From contig CAIWHP010000048.1 of the NCBI GenBank assembly GCA_903912445.1, positions 16,198-80,197 of the forward strand: 64,000 nt of DNA. Reading direction: 5' to 3'. Position numbers and translations under genes: made by a program. This DNA is from an uncultured Lentisphaerota bacterium (lineage in GTDB: Bacteria > Verrucomicrobiota > Kiritimatiellia > CAIQIC01). A model generated the notes under the pieces. That model was not told the DNA's origin. It did not search any database and saw only the letters and a list, made by a program, of their open reading frames with translations. Positions 26,651-35,277 of this stretch are shown here, piece by piece (within the stretch, counting starts at the first letter, position 1; every line of letters starts with the position of its first letter).

Positions 26651-29191
26651 GTGCGCGGGACTCTTGCAACTCACGGCGAACGGATGAATGCACGGCTGAA
26701 GCCATGGGGCCTGGCGCTCGTTCACTTTGCCGGTCTCGGATTGTTGGCGACGCCGGCCCAAACGTGGACCGCCCAAGGGCCCACGGTGACCACCGCCGGC
26801 CAGGTGGCGGGGATGGCCGCCCAGACCAATCCGGTCTATGGCGCTGTTCAGCGAATCGCAATCAATCCCACCGATGCGAATACCATGTTGATCGGTACGG
26901 TCAACGGCGGCGTCTGGCGTACGACCAACGCCCTTGCTGCTAGTCCGGCTTGGGCGCCGGTCACGGATTTTCTGCCGTCGTTGTCCATCGGTGCCCTGAC
27001 CTATGACAAGGCCAATGCGAACACGGTCTATGCGGGCATCGGCCGCTATAGCGCGCTGTCCAGCACCGGCGGTGCACGGGCCGGTTTGTTCACCTCCGCG
27101 GACAGCGGCCTGACCTGGGGCACGGTGGCCGGCAATAGCGCGTTCACGGCGGGCGGCGTGAACATCTCCAGCGTGGCGGCCAACGGGCAGACCATCCTGG
27201 TCTCGGCGGACACCTCCGATACGTCTTCGTATGCCTACCGCGGCCTGTTTCGGAGCACCGATGGGGGCGCGACGTTTACGCATCTTTCCTCTGCGGCGGG
27301 GGCAACCAACCTGGCCGCAACCATGGTCGTGGCCGATCCCACCAACCCCAATCGCTATTACATGGCGGCTTATAATGCCAATACGGTCACGGACCGCGGC
27401 GTTTACCGCAGCGACGATGCCGGGGCAACCTGGACACACATGCATGACGCCACCATGGATGCGCTCATCGGGGCGAGTACCGGCAACATGAAACTCTCGG
27501 TCAACAACAACGGTGCCTTGTTCATCGGGATTGCCAACTCCGGTCGCCTGGCCGGTGTGTTCCGTACGCAAGACCAAGGCACGTCCTTCACCAGCTTCGG
27601 CGTGCCGACGACCATCGACGGGCCGGTCGGCAACACCATCACCAACGGCATTCATCCCGGCGGCCAGGCCGGCATTCATTTTTCCCTGCTCGCCGATCCG
27701 ACGAACGATAACGTGGTCTATATCGGCGGCGACCGCCAGCCCTTGGGCACCGAGATCAATGGCGTCAGCTCTCTGGGCGCGGCGAACTACACCGGCCGGT
27801 TGTTCCGCAGCGGCGGCGCCGGCAGTTGGACGGCCATCACCGACAACCAGACCGCCGGCTACAGCGGCCCGCATGCCGATTCGAGGGCCATGGCGTTTGA
27901 CTCCAATGGCAACCTCATTGAGGCGGATGATGGTGGACTCTACCGGCGCAGCTCGCCGCTGGACAGCACAGGCAACTGGACCGCGCTCGGTGGCAACGGC
28001 GCGACCGGGCTGCAGGTGACCGAGATTCATTCCGTGGCCTACGACAACCACGGCGGCGTCTTGATCGCGGGTACCCAGGACACCGGCTCGATGCAGCAGA
28101 ACGCACACAACTCCAAAACGTGGGCCGAGCTCAATCAGGGCGATGGTGGTGTTGTCGCTGTCTATGACCGTCCCGGCGGCAATTCCTATCGCTACAGCAG
28201 CAGCCAGAATTTGGGCAGCTTCGCCCGTCGCACCTATGACAGCAGCGGCACCAAGGTGGGCGGCACCTATTATCCGGGCTTGGTGGTCAGCAACAGCGGC
28301 GGGCTGAGCATCACCAAGTTCGAGCCGGAGGCGTTTCAAGAGGATGAAACGGCCAAGGCCTCCGTGCCCGACGCCCCTACCGAACCCGGCGTCCCCTTCT
28401 ACACCAAGTTTGCGATCAACAAGGTGGATGCCGGCCGGCTGCTTTTCGGGACCAAATCATTGTACGAAACGGCGAACCACGGCGACACCCTCGAAGTTCT
28501 GGGTGGCATCACGGTCAGCAACACGCCGGCCGTGCGTTTCAGCGCCACCGTCAACGCGCTGGCCTATGGCGGTTTTGAGGGCGAGATCGGTTACGCGGAT
28601 GTGCTCTACAGCGGCGCCGGCGCCGAACTGCGGATTCGCCAGGCTGGCGCCGGTTTCAATGTCCTGCCCGACGTGAATGCCGCCTACAATGCGGCGGCGG
28701 GCAGCAGCGGCTTCAGCATCACCGACCTCGTGCTGGATTACACCACGTGGGACACCGCGTTTGTGGGTAACAGCTCCCGGCGCGTCTTCTACACCTTGGA
28801 CGCGGGAAGCTCGTGGGCCGAAATCCCAGGGTTGAGCGGCCTGATCGGTGGCGAGCTCAACACCTTGGAGTACATCGAGCGCGGTTCCTTTGAAGCCGTC
28901 TTTGCCGGCGGCCGCAACGGCGTTTTCTGGGCTCTGGGCACCAACGATGTGTTCGGCACGTGGTCCGAGTTTGGCGCGGCGAGCCTGCCGAACGCGCGCG
29001 TCACCGACCTGGATTATGACGTCACCGCCGACGTGCTCGCGGTCGGCGTGCAAGGCCGGGGCGCCTGGACCATTGATGCGGCCAGCCAGTTCCTGCCTAT
29101 TCCGGGAGTCGGCACGGTCGGCGTGCTCGCGGTGGGCGGCCTGCTCTTGCATGCCCTGCGCCGGCGTTCCGCGTTGCGTGGCTCCGCTTGA
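26651..29191 (+). CDS. Large secreted BNR/sortilin-like beta-propeller protein with C-terminal sorting-like tail
   Basis: 846 residues from GTG 26651, chosen because AGGAAGGGG lies six bases upstream; ATG 26684 is an alternative. Signal peptide 'LALVHFAGLGLLATPAQT'. The body is made of BNR/Asp-box type blades: 'LFTSADSGLTWGTVAG', 'LFRSTDGGATFTHLSS', 'VYRSDDAGATWTHMHD', 'VFRTQDQGTSFTSF', 'VFYTLDAGSSWAEIPG', the layout of sialidase-like/Vps10-like propellers, without visible sialidase catalytic residues. The C-terminus 'IPGVGTVGVLAVGGLLLHALRRRS' has motif-transmembrane-arginine architecture like PEP-CTERM type sorting signals. Probably a surface or matrix protein rather than an enzyme. No other such tail seen in the window. 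Confidence 0.75.
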   Translation: MRGTLATHGERMNARLKPWGLALVHFAGLGLLATPAQTWTAQGPTVTTAGQVAGMAAQTNPVYGAVQRIAINPTDANTMLIGTVNGGVWRTTNALAASPAWAPVTDFLPSLSIGALTYDKANANTVYAGIGRYSALSSTGGARAGLFTSADSGLTWGTVAGNSAFTAGGVNISSVAANGQTILVSADTSDTSSYAYRGLFRSTDGGATFTHLSSAAGATNLAATMVVADPTNPNRYYMAAYNANTVTDRGVYRSDDAGATWTHMHDATMDALIGASTGNMKLSVNNNGALFIGIANSGRLAGVFRTQDQGTSFTSFGVPTTIDGPVGNTITNGIHPGGQAGIHFSLLADPTNDNVVYIGGDRQPLGTEINGVSSLGAANYTGRLFRSGGAGSWTAITDNQTAGYSGPHADSRAMAFDSNGNLIEADDGGLYRRSSPLDSTGNWTALGGNGATGLQVTEIHSVAYDNHGGVLIAGTQDTGSMQQNAHNSKTWAELNQGDGGVVAVYDRPGGNSYRYSSSQNLGSFARRTYDSSGTKVGGTYYPGLVVSNSGGLSITKFEPEAFQEDETAKASVPDAPTEPGVPFYTKFAINKVDAGRLLFGTKSLYETANHGDTLEVLGGITVSNTPAVRFSATVNALAYGGFEGEIGYADVLYSGAGAELRIRQAGAGFNVLPDVNAAYNAAAGSSGFSITDLVLDYTTWDTAFVGNSSRRVFYTLDAGSSWAEIPGLSGLIGGELNTLEYIERGSFEAVFAGGRNGVFWALGTNDVFGTWSEFGAASLPNARVTDLDYDVTADVLAVGVQGRGAWTIDAASQFLPIPGVGTVGVLAVGGLLLHALRRRSALRGSA

Positions 29192-29299
29192 GCTGTGGGC
29201 GGATGATGGGAGCTGGCCACGATGAGCGGCCGTGATGGGTGTGGTAACGCAGATGGATGAGGAATTCACAAGGATAGAGAGCGCATAACCAGGAGACCT

Positions 29300-30721
29300 A
29301 TGAAGCGGACATCACGCCGTGATTTTTTGAAGCTCGCCGGACTCGGCGCGCTGGCGTTTCCCGGCCTGGAATCCGCTTTCGCCAAGGCCCCGGCGCACCG
29401 GCCCAATATCATCGTCATTCTTGCCGACGATCTCGGCTATGCCGACGTGGGCTTCAACGGGTGCAAGGACATCGCGACGCCGAACATCGACTCGCTCGCG
29501 AAAAACGGCGTGCGCTGCGCCAACGGTTACGTGTCACACCCGTTCTGCAGCCCGACGCGCGCGGGCCTGATGACCGGCCGTTACCAGCAGCGCTTCGGCC
29601 ACGAGAATAATCCGACGTGGTTGCCGGAGGACAGCAAGGTCGGCCTGCCGCTGACGGAAACCTTTTTGGTGAAGCAGTTGCGTGCCGCCGGCTACGCCAC
29701 CGGCGCGGTCGGCAAATGGCATCTGGGCGCGGCGCCGTGCTTCCATCCGAACGAGCGCGGCTTTGCGGAATACTTCGGCTTCCGCGGCGGCGGCCACCTG
29801 TATTTGCCGGACGAGAAAAACCCGCTGCCGACCGCCAAGACCTGGCAGGTTGAATACCGGATCCCCTTGAACCGCAATCAGGAATCTGTGGCGCATGAGG
29901 GCTACATGACCGAGATTCTCTCGCGTGAGGCCGTCGCTTTCGTCAACCGCCATAAGGCCGAGCCGTTCTTCCTCTACCTCGCCTACAACGCGGTCCACAC
30001 GCCCTTGCAGGCGCCGGAGAAATATCTCGCCCGCTTCCCGCACATCGCCGACGAAAAGCGGCGCACCTACGCCGCGATGAACAGCGCGATGGATGACGGG
30101 ATCGGTTTGGTGCTGGCCGCGCTGCGCGAGCACAAGCTCGAGAACGATACGCTGGTCGTCTTCCTTTCCGACAACGGCGGGCCGATCACCGTCGTGCCGT
30201 GCAGCAACGCACCGCTGCGCGGCGGCAAGGGACAGGTTTTTGAAGGGGGCATCCACGTCCCGTTCGTCGCGTGCTGGCCCGGCAAGCTGCCGGCGGGCGC
30301 AGTCTATAACGAGCCGGTGATCGCGCTCGATTTGCTCCCGACCGCGCTCGCGCTCGCGGGCGCACAGCCGCCGGAGAAGCCGCTCGATGGCGTCAACCTG
30401 ATCCCGCACCTCGCCGGCGAGAACAAGGCCGCGCCGCACGAGCGCCTCTTCTGGCGCACCGGCGGCGGCGCGACATGGGCCGTACGCGAAGGCCGCTACA
30501 AGCTGGCGAGCATTGCGAAGGCCGAGAAGGCGCAGCTCTTTGACCTCGAAGCCGACATCGGCGAAACGCGCGACCTCGCCGCCGAGAAGCCCGAGGTGGT
30601 CAAGCGCCTGACCGCCGCCTTCGAGGCGTGGAACGCACAGCTCGTCGCGCCCCTCTTCGAAAGCCCGCGGCCCGGGCCGAAGAAGCAGCAACAACAGCGC
30701 AAGAAGGCCGCAGCACCGTGA
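29300..30721 (+). CDS. Sulfatase, Tat-exported
   Basis: 473 residues, AGGAGA upstream. Leader KRTSRRDFLKLAGLGALAF; catalytic C83-S-P-T-R87 and following 'AGLMTGRYQQRFG'. 'VILADDLGYADVGFNG' near residue 36, 'AVGKWHLG' around residue 137 and 'VVFLSDNGGPITV' around residue 287 match the N-acetylgalactosamine-6-sulfatase/arylsulfatase A type better than the other four sulfatases here. C-terminal tail is lysine- and glutamine-rich. No copy of the shared promoter in front; the 108-bp upstream gap contains nothing recognisable. Confidence 0.92.
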   Translation: MKRTSRRDFLKLAGLGALAFPGLESAFAKAPAHRPNIIVILADDLGYADVGFNGCKDIATPNIDSLAKNGVRCANGYVSHPFCSPTRAGLMTGRYQQRFGHENNPTWLPEDSKVGLPLTETFLVKQLRAAGYATGAVGKWHLGAAPCFHPNERGFAEYFGFRGGGHLYLPDEKNPLPTAKTWQVEYRIPLNRNQESVAHEGYMTEILSREAVAFVNRHKAEPFFLYLAYNAVHTPLQAPEKYLARFPHIADEKRRTYAAMNSAMDDGIGLVLAALREHKLENDTLVVFLSDNGGPITVVPCSNAPLRGGKGQVFEGGIHVPFVACWPGKLPAGAVYNEPVIALDLLPTALALAGAQPPEKPLDGVNLIPHLAGENKAAPHERLFWRTGGGATWAVREGRYKLASIAKAEKAQLFDLEADIGETRDLAAEKPEVVKRLTAAFEAWNAQLVAPLFESPRPGPKKQQQQRKKAAAP

Positions 30722-30779
30722 CGATGTGGCATAGCTACAACCGCCTGCTGACGATTTCTCTCCCCGCCAAACGTTTGGT

Positions 30780-30807
30780 TCGCCAAGTTCGCGGCGCGTG
30801 GCATACT
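30780..30807 (+). promoter_or_regulatory. Promoter of the shared family (copy 4, weak -35)
   Basis: CATACT at 30802-30807 in 'GTGGCATACTGCGCTGCG' matches the other copies almost exactly; the position 16 bp upstream reads TCGCCA (30780-30785) in a 'TTCGCCAAG' context, a diverged TTGGCAAG. Rhamnosidase ATG 29 bp downstream. Confidence 0.6.
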
Positions 30808-30836
30808 GCGCTGCGGTTTGCGAAAGGGTAAAAGCG

Positions 30837-32660
30837 ATGAATACGATTTCGAAGTCAGCGATTATTGGCGGACTATTGTTGTCGCTGCTGCCACCCGGCA
30901 GCGGGGCGGCGGAGAACGCGGCTACGTATCTCGCGGTGACGCAGTCGGTGGTGCGGCCGGTCGAGTTCAAGCAGGTGGGGCCGGGGCATGTCTTCGTGGA
31001 CTTCGGGCGCGCGGCGTTCGCGGGGCTGCAGCTGCAGTTTCCGCAGGCCGACGACGGGCGGAAGGTGCTCGTGCATCTCGGCGAAAAACTTTCCGCGCCG
31101 GGCGTCGTGGATCGCAAGCCGGGCGGCTCGGTGCGCTACCTCGCTGCCGAGCTGACGCTGAAGGCGGGGCAGGGAAAATATCTCGTGCCGCTGAAGCCGG
31201 CCGATGCGCGGCTGATGCCGAAGGAAATCGGGCCGGTGATGCCCTTCCGCTACGTCGAGATCGAGAACGCACCGGCGTCGCTGGCGGCGGCGCACGTGGT
31301 GCAGCTCATGGCGCATTATCCGTTTGATGACGCGGCCGGCCAGTTCCGCTGCTCCGACGCGAAAATCAACGCGATCTGGGAGCTATGCAAGTATTCGATG
31401 AAGGCGACCAGCTTCGGCGGCGTGTTCGTGGATGGCGACCGCGAGCGCAAACCCTACGAGGCCGATGCCTATATCAACCAGCTTGGCTGGTACTACACGA
31501 CCGGCGAGTTCGGCCTGCCGCGGTACACGCACGAGTATCTGATTACACATCCGACGTGGCCCACCGAGTGGATCCTCTTCTCGGTGCTCATGGCGTGGGA
31601 GGACTATCTCTTCAGCGGGGACGCCGCAAGCATGCAGAAGTTCTACGCGGATTTGCAGGCGAAGACCCTGCTCGCGCTGGCGCGGCCCGATGGCTTGATC
31701 TCCATCCCGAAGGGGCCGCTGCCCGCTGCCGTCGGGCAGGCGATTCACATCAAGACGATCCGCGACATCGTGGACTGGCCGCTCGGCGAACGCGACGGCT
31801 ATGACCTGCGCCCCGTGAACACGGTGGTCAACGCGTTCCACGCCCGCGCGCTGGACCGCATGGGGCTGATCGCCACGGCGCTCGGCAAGGCCGATGACGC
31901 CAAGCGGTATCAAGACGCCGCCGCCCGCGTGACGAAGACGCTGAACGAAAAATTATGCGATCCGGCGAGCGGGCTTTATCTCGATGGCGAGGGCAGCACG
32001 CACAGCTCGCTGCACGCCAACCTGTTTCCGCTGGTGTTCGGCTTGGTGCCGCTGGAGCGCCGCGCGCGGGTGGTGGAATTTGTGCGCAGCCGCGGCATGG
32101 CGTGCAGCGTCTATGTTGCGCAGTTCCTGATGGACGCGCTCTTCGATGCCGGCGAGGCCAAGCACGCGCTCGCGCTGATGACCGCGCCGGGCGATCGCAG
32201 CTGGACGCACATGATCGAGCGCGTCGGCACGACGATCGCGCTGGAGGCGTGGGATACGAAATACAAACCCAACCAGGACTGGAATCACGCCTGGGGCGCG
32301 GCGCCGGCGAGTGTGCTGCCGCGGAAGCTCATGGGCCTCGAGCCGCTCGCACCCGGCTGGAAGAAATTCCAAATCCGCCCGCAGCTCGGAAGTTTGCAGT
32401 GGGCCGAAGCGCGCACACCGACGCCGCGCGGCAGCGTGTTCGCGCGCGCCGAAGCCGGAACGGCGTTCAAGCTGAGCGTGGAAATTCCCGCTGGCACCAC
32501 CGCGACGGTTTCCCTCCCCGCGCGCGCCGCCGAGGCCGTCACAGAGTCGGGGAAGCCGCTCGCGCAGGTGCATGGCGTGACGCTCCTGCGCCTGAGCGAC
32601 GGCCGCGCCGAACTCTCCGTTGCGCCCGGCCGCTATCGCTTCGAGTCGCAGTCCCCCTGA
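30837..32660 (+). CDS. Alpha-L-rhamnosidase-like protein (GH78 type)
   Basis: 607 residues from ATG 30837 with signal peptide ending near 'PPGSGAAE'. N-terminal beta domain to about residue 150, then the (alpha/alpha)6 barrel beginning 'FRCSDAKINAIWELCKYSMKAT'. 'VDGDRERKPYEADAYINQLG' occupies the place of the GH78 'D..RDER.GW.GD' region and supplies candidate general-acid residues; a second conserved patch 'NQDWNHAWGAAPASVLPRKLMGL' and the C-terminal beta-sandwich ('FQIRPQLGSLQWAEARTPTPRGSV') are typical of bacterial alpha-L-rhamnosidases. Shares its promoter type with the sulfatases and esterases, which supports co-regulation. Shorter than classical GH78 (about 900), lacking the extra N-terminal beta modules. 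Confidence 0.85.
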   Translation: MNTISKSAIIGGLLLSLLPPGSGAAENAATYLAVTQSVVRPVEFKQVGPGHVFVDFGRAAFAGLQLQFPQADDGRKVLVHLGEKLSAPGVVDRKPGGSVRYLAAELTLKAGQGKYLVPLKPADARLMPKEIGPVMPFRYVEIENAPASLAAAHVVQLMAHYPFDDAAGQFRCSDAKINAIWELCKYSMKATSFGGVFVDGDRERKPYEADAYINQLGWYYTTGEFGLPRYTHEYLITHPTWPTEWILFSVLMAWEDYLFSGDAASMQKFYADLQAKTLLALARPDGLISIPKGPLPAAVGQAIHIKTIRDIVDWPLGERDGYDLRPVNTVVNAFHARALDRMGLIATALGKADDAKRYQDAAARVTKTLNEKLCDPASGLYLDGEGSTHSSLHANLFPLVFGLVPLERRARVVEFVRSRGMACSVYVAQFLMDALFDAGEAKHALALMTAPGDRSWTHMIERVGTTIALEAWDTKYKPNQDWNHAWGAAPASVLPRKLMGLEPLAPGWKKFQIRPQLGSLQWAEARTPTPRGSVFARAEAGTAFKLSVEIPAGTTATVSLPARAAEAVTESGKPLAQVHGVTLLRLSDGRAELSVAPGRYRFESQSP

Positions 32661-32965
32661 CACGCCGCGCCGCCGCAGAACACGGAGGGTGGTCGGGTCG
32701 TCGGTCGGGCGCAACGTTCGCCGCTGCCGTTGCTGCTGGTGGCAGGAGCTCCCGCCTAGCAGTTCCCACGCCATGGCAACAGCGCAGCGTTTTCTTGCTG
32801 AATAGCAGAAGCGGCAGAACCATTGATGGCAGAATCATTTTAACTTAAGGAGCCTCGTGGCTTGATACCAAGGGTTAATCCTCCGACTGGCAAAGGGATT
32901 TCTGCTTCTCATGATTCTGCTCTCAGTGGTTCTGTCGAAAGGCCCTTTCCGCGCTTGGCTCACCA

Positions 32966-33011
32966 TCAAGCATTGGAAAAAGTGGTGATTCCGGTTTCCA
33001 ATGATTGGAAG
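32966..33011. repeat. Paired TTTCCAA-N3-TTGGAAA palindromes, first one half-degenerate
   Basis: Right arm intact in the first unit (TCAA-GCA-TTGGAAA, centre 32971); second is TTTCCAA-TGA-TTGGAAG (32995-33011, centre 33003). Spacing 32 bp. Confidence 0.8.
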
Positions 33012-33020
33012 AGGGAACCA

Positions 33021-33105
33021 TGGAGGCCGCAGAGGATACGGAGGGCACGGAGGCGCTAACCCCTGTGAACCTCATTCCAACCGCTGTGACCTCTGTGGTT
33101 TCTTC
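33021..33105. repeat. CCACAGAGG-type repeat, second copy
   Basis: 'TGGAGGCCGCAGAGGATACG' through 'CTGTGACCTCTGTGG' mirrors itself imperfectly and matches the element at 20891-20977. Confidence 0.6.
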
Positions 33106-33142
33106 TGCTGCTTGCCTGGAAAGCTTGCCGCGCGGTTCTGGC

Positions 33143-33170
33143 TTGGCAAGCTTGCGGCGGCGGGCATAAT
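33143..33170 (+). promoter_or_regulatory. Promoter of the shared TTGGCA-N16-CATACT family (copy 5)
   Basis: TTGGCA 33143-33148, 16-bp spacer, CATAAT 33165-33170 (best -10 of the five), 'GCGTCGCG' after it. Drives the esterase operon; ATG 44 bp downstream with GAGGAG ribosome site. Confidence 0.75.
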
Positions 33171-33214
33171 GCGTCGCGCTCTGCAAATCACAGGGCAAAC
33201 CAAGAGGAGCAATC

Positions 33215-34228
33215 ATGAAGTTGCAACGAGTCGCACGTTGGATGTTGGTGGGTTCACTCGCAGTCCTGCTGCCGCTATCCGGTGTCGCCGCCGATAAGGC
33301 CCCGGCGAAGAAGGCCTCCTCCAAGGCGGCCAAAGCCGTCAAGCCCCCACAACCGCCGCTGCCGAAGGCGACGCTGGAGGATGTCGCCTATGGCAAGCAT
33401 CCGAAACAGGTCATGACGTTCTGGAAAGCCGAATCCGACAAGCCCACGCCGCTGCTGTTCTTTATCCATGGCGGCGGTTGGATGGGCGGCAGTCGCGCCA
33501 GCGTGGGCGGCTTGTTGAAGGAGATGCTGCAGAACGGCATCTCCGTGGTCTCGGTTGAATACCGCTTCATCCCCGAGGCGACCGCCGACAAGGTGGTGCC
33601 GCCGGTCAAGGGGCCGCTGACCGACGCGGCGCGCGCGCTGCAGTTCGTCCGCAGCAAGGCCAAGGAGTGGAACATTGATAAAGAGCGCATCGGCGCGAGC
33701 GGCGGCTCGGCCGGCGCATGTTCCAGCCTGTGGCTCGCGTTCCATCCCGACATGGCCGATTCGAAGAGCGATGACCCCATCGCGCGCGAATCCACGCGCC
33801 TCTGGTGCGCCGCGGTCAATGGTCCACAGACGACGCTCGACCCCAAGCAGATGAAGGAGTGGACGCCGAACAGCCGCTACGGCGGGCACGCCTTCGGCTT
33901 CGCCGGCGACAAGGAGAAGAAGCTGTCGCAGTTCGACGAGTTCCTCGCCAAGCGCGACACCATCCTGCCGTGGATCGCCGAATATTCGCCATACGCCCTC
34001 GTGACGGCCGATGGCGCGCCGATCCACATGACGTTCGGCGCGCCGCCTGCGCTCGGCCAGGACCAGAAGGATCCGACGCACACCGCCAACTTCGGCGTGA
34101 AGTTGCAGGAGCATTGCAAGGAATTCGGCGTGCCCTGCGAAATCGTCTATCCCGGCGCGCCTGATGTGAAGCACGCGACCGCCGCCGCCTACCTCATCGA
34201 GAAACTCAAAGCCCCGACCCAGCGCTGA
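33215..34228 (+). CDS. Secreted alpha/beta-hydrolase esterase, tandem copy 1
   Basis: 337 residues, signal peptide (WMLVGSLAVLLPLSGVAA) and an Ala/Lys/Pro-rich linker (residues ~28-50). Oxyanion-hole motif HGGGW at 85-89, nucleophile elbow G-G-S165-A-G, in the context 'IGASGGSAGACSS'; a catalytic His probably in 'DVKHATAAAYLIEKL'. This is the acetyl/feruloyl-esterase-like fold (BD-FAE / alpha-beta hydrolase 3). Likely removes acyl groups from polysaccharide. First of three consecutive paralogs sharing long identical stretches; preceded by the shared promoter. Confidence 0.88.
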   Translation: MKLQRVARWMLVGSLAVLLPLSGVAADKAPAKKASSKAAKAVKPPQPPLPKATLEDVAYGKHPKQVMTFWKAESDKPTPLLFFIHGGGWMGGSRASVGGLLKEMLQNGISVVSVEYRFIPEATADKVVPPVKGPLTDAARALQFVRSKAKEWNIDKERIGASGGSAGACSSLWLAFHPDMADSKSDDPIARESTRLWCAAVNGPQTTLDPKQMKEWTPNSRYGGHAFGFAGDKEKKLSQFDEFLAKRDTILPWIAEYSPYALVTADGAPIHMTFGAPPALGQDQKDPTHTANFGVKLQEHCKEFGVPCEIVYPGAPDVKHATAAAYLIEKLKAPTQR

Positions 34229-34272
34229 GGCTGTCCCCAACTCGAATAGAAGTACTTGTCGAAAGGAAATGC

Positions 34273-35277
34273 ATGAAGCTGCCTGGAATCACTCGCTGGG
34301 TCATGACGGGAACGCTGGCCCTCTTGCTGCCGCTGTCCGGCTGGAGCGCCGACGCGACGCCGGCGAAGAAGCCCGCCGCCAAGCCGGCCAAACCCGCGCA
34401 GCCGCCACTACAAAAGGCGACGCTGGAAGATGTCGCCTATGGCAAGCATCCGAAGCAGGTGCTCACGTTCTGGAAGGCGGACTCCGCCCAGCCCACGCCG
34501 CTGCTGTTCTTCATCCACGGCGGCGGCTGGACCCACGGCGAGCGCTCGAGCGGGCTGGGGGGGCTGCTGCCGGAGATGCTGAAGAACGGCATCTCGGTGG
34601 TGTCGATCGAGTATCGCTTCATCAACGAGGCGACCGCCGACAAGGTGGTGCCGCCGGTCAAGGGGCCGCTCACCGACGCGGCGCGCGCGCTGCAGTTTGT
34701 CCGCAGCAAGGCCACGGAATGGAACATCGACAAGGCGCGCATCGGCGCGAGCGGCGGCTCGGCCGGCGCGTGTTCCAGCCTGTGGCTCGCGTTCCATCCT
34801 GACATGGCCGACCCCAAGAGCGCCGATCCCATCGCCCGTGAATCCACGCGCCTCTGGTGCGCCGCGGTGTCCAGTCCGCAGACGACGCTCGACCCGCAGC
34901 AGATGAAGGAGTGGACGCCGAACAGCAGCTATGGCAGCCATGCCTTCGGTTTCACGGCCGACAAGCAGAAAAAGCTTTCGTCCTTCGACGTGTTCCTCGC
35001 CGGTCGCGAAAAAATCCTGCCGTGGATTGCCGAATATTCGCCCTATGCCCTCGTGACCGCCGATGATCCGCCGGTCTTCCTCCACTTCGGCGCGCCGCCT
35101 GCGCTCGGCCAGGTCCAAAAGGATCCGACGCACACGTCCAACTTCGGCGTGAAGTTGCAGGAGCATTGCAAGGAATTCGGCGTGCCCTGCGAAGTCGTCT
35201 ATCCCGGCGCACCCGACATGAAGCACCCGACCATCGCCGCCTATCTGCTTGAGAAACTCAAGGCGGTGGCGAAGTGA
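34273..35277 (+). CDS. Secreted alpha/beta-hydrolase esterase, tandem copy 2
   Basis: 334 residues. HGGGW at 82-86 and nucleophile S163 in 'GASGGSAGACSS'. Nearly the same as copy 1 over most of its length, including 'LEDVAYGKHPKQV' and 'KLQEHCKEFGVPCE', so a recent duplication. Leader and Lys/Pro-rich linker are the most diverged part. AAAGGAAA ribosome site; 44 bp after copy 1. The stop overlaps the GTG start of copy 3 (GTGA). Confidence 0.88.
   Translation: MKLPGITRWVMTGTLALLLPLSGWSADATPAKKPAAKPAKPAQPPLQKATLEDVAYGKHPKQVLTFWKADSAQPTPLLFFIHGGGWTHGERSSGLGGLLPEMLKNGISVVSIEYRFINEATADKVVPPVKGPLTDAARALQFVRSKATEWNIDKARIGASGGSAGACSSLWLAFHPDMADPKSADPIARESTRLWCAAVSSPQTTLDPQQMKEWTPNSSYGSHAFGFTADKQKKLSSFDVFLAGREKILPWIAEYSPYALVTADDPPVFLHFGAPPALGQVQKDPTHTSNFGVKLQEHCKEFGVPCEVVYPGAPDMKHPTIAAYLLEKLKAVAK

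Larger units (their letters stand above)
32661..33142. other. Repeat-rich intergenic region
   Basis: 554 bp separate the rhamnosidase and esterase genes. I see no gene. It contains an imperfect inverted repeat, GGCAGAACCATTGATGGCAG (about 32813-32832) against a mirrored 'CTGCTCTCAGTGGTTCTG' (about 32917-32934), then a palindrome pair, then a CCACAGAGG element and finally a promoter. Four different repeat families are stacked in one gap. Confidence 0.6.
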
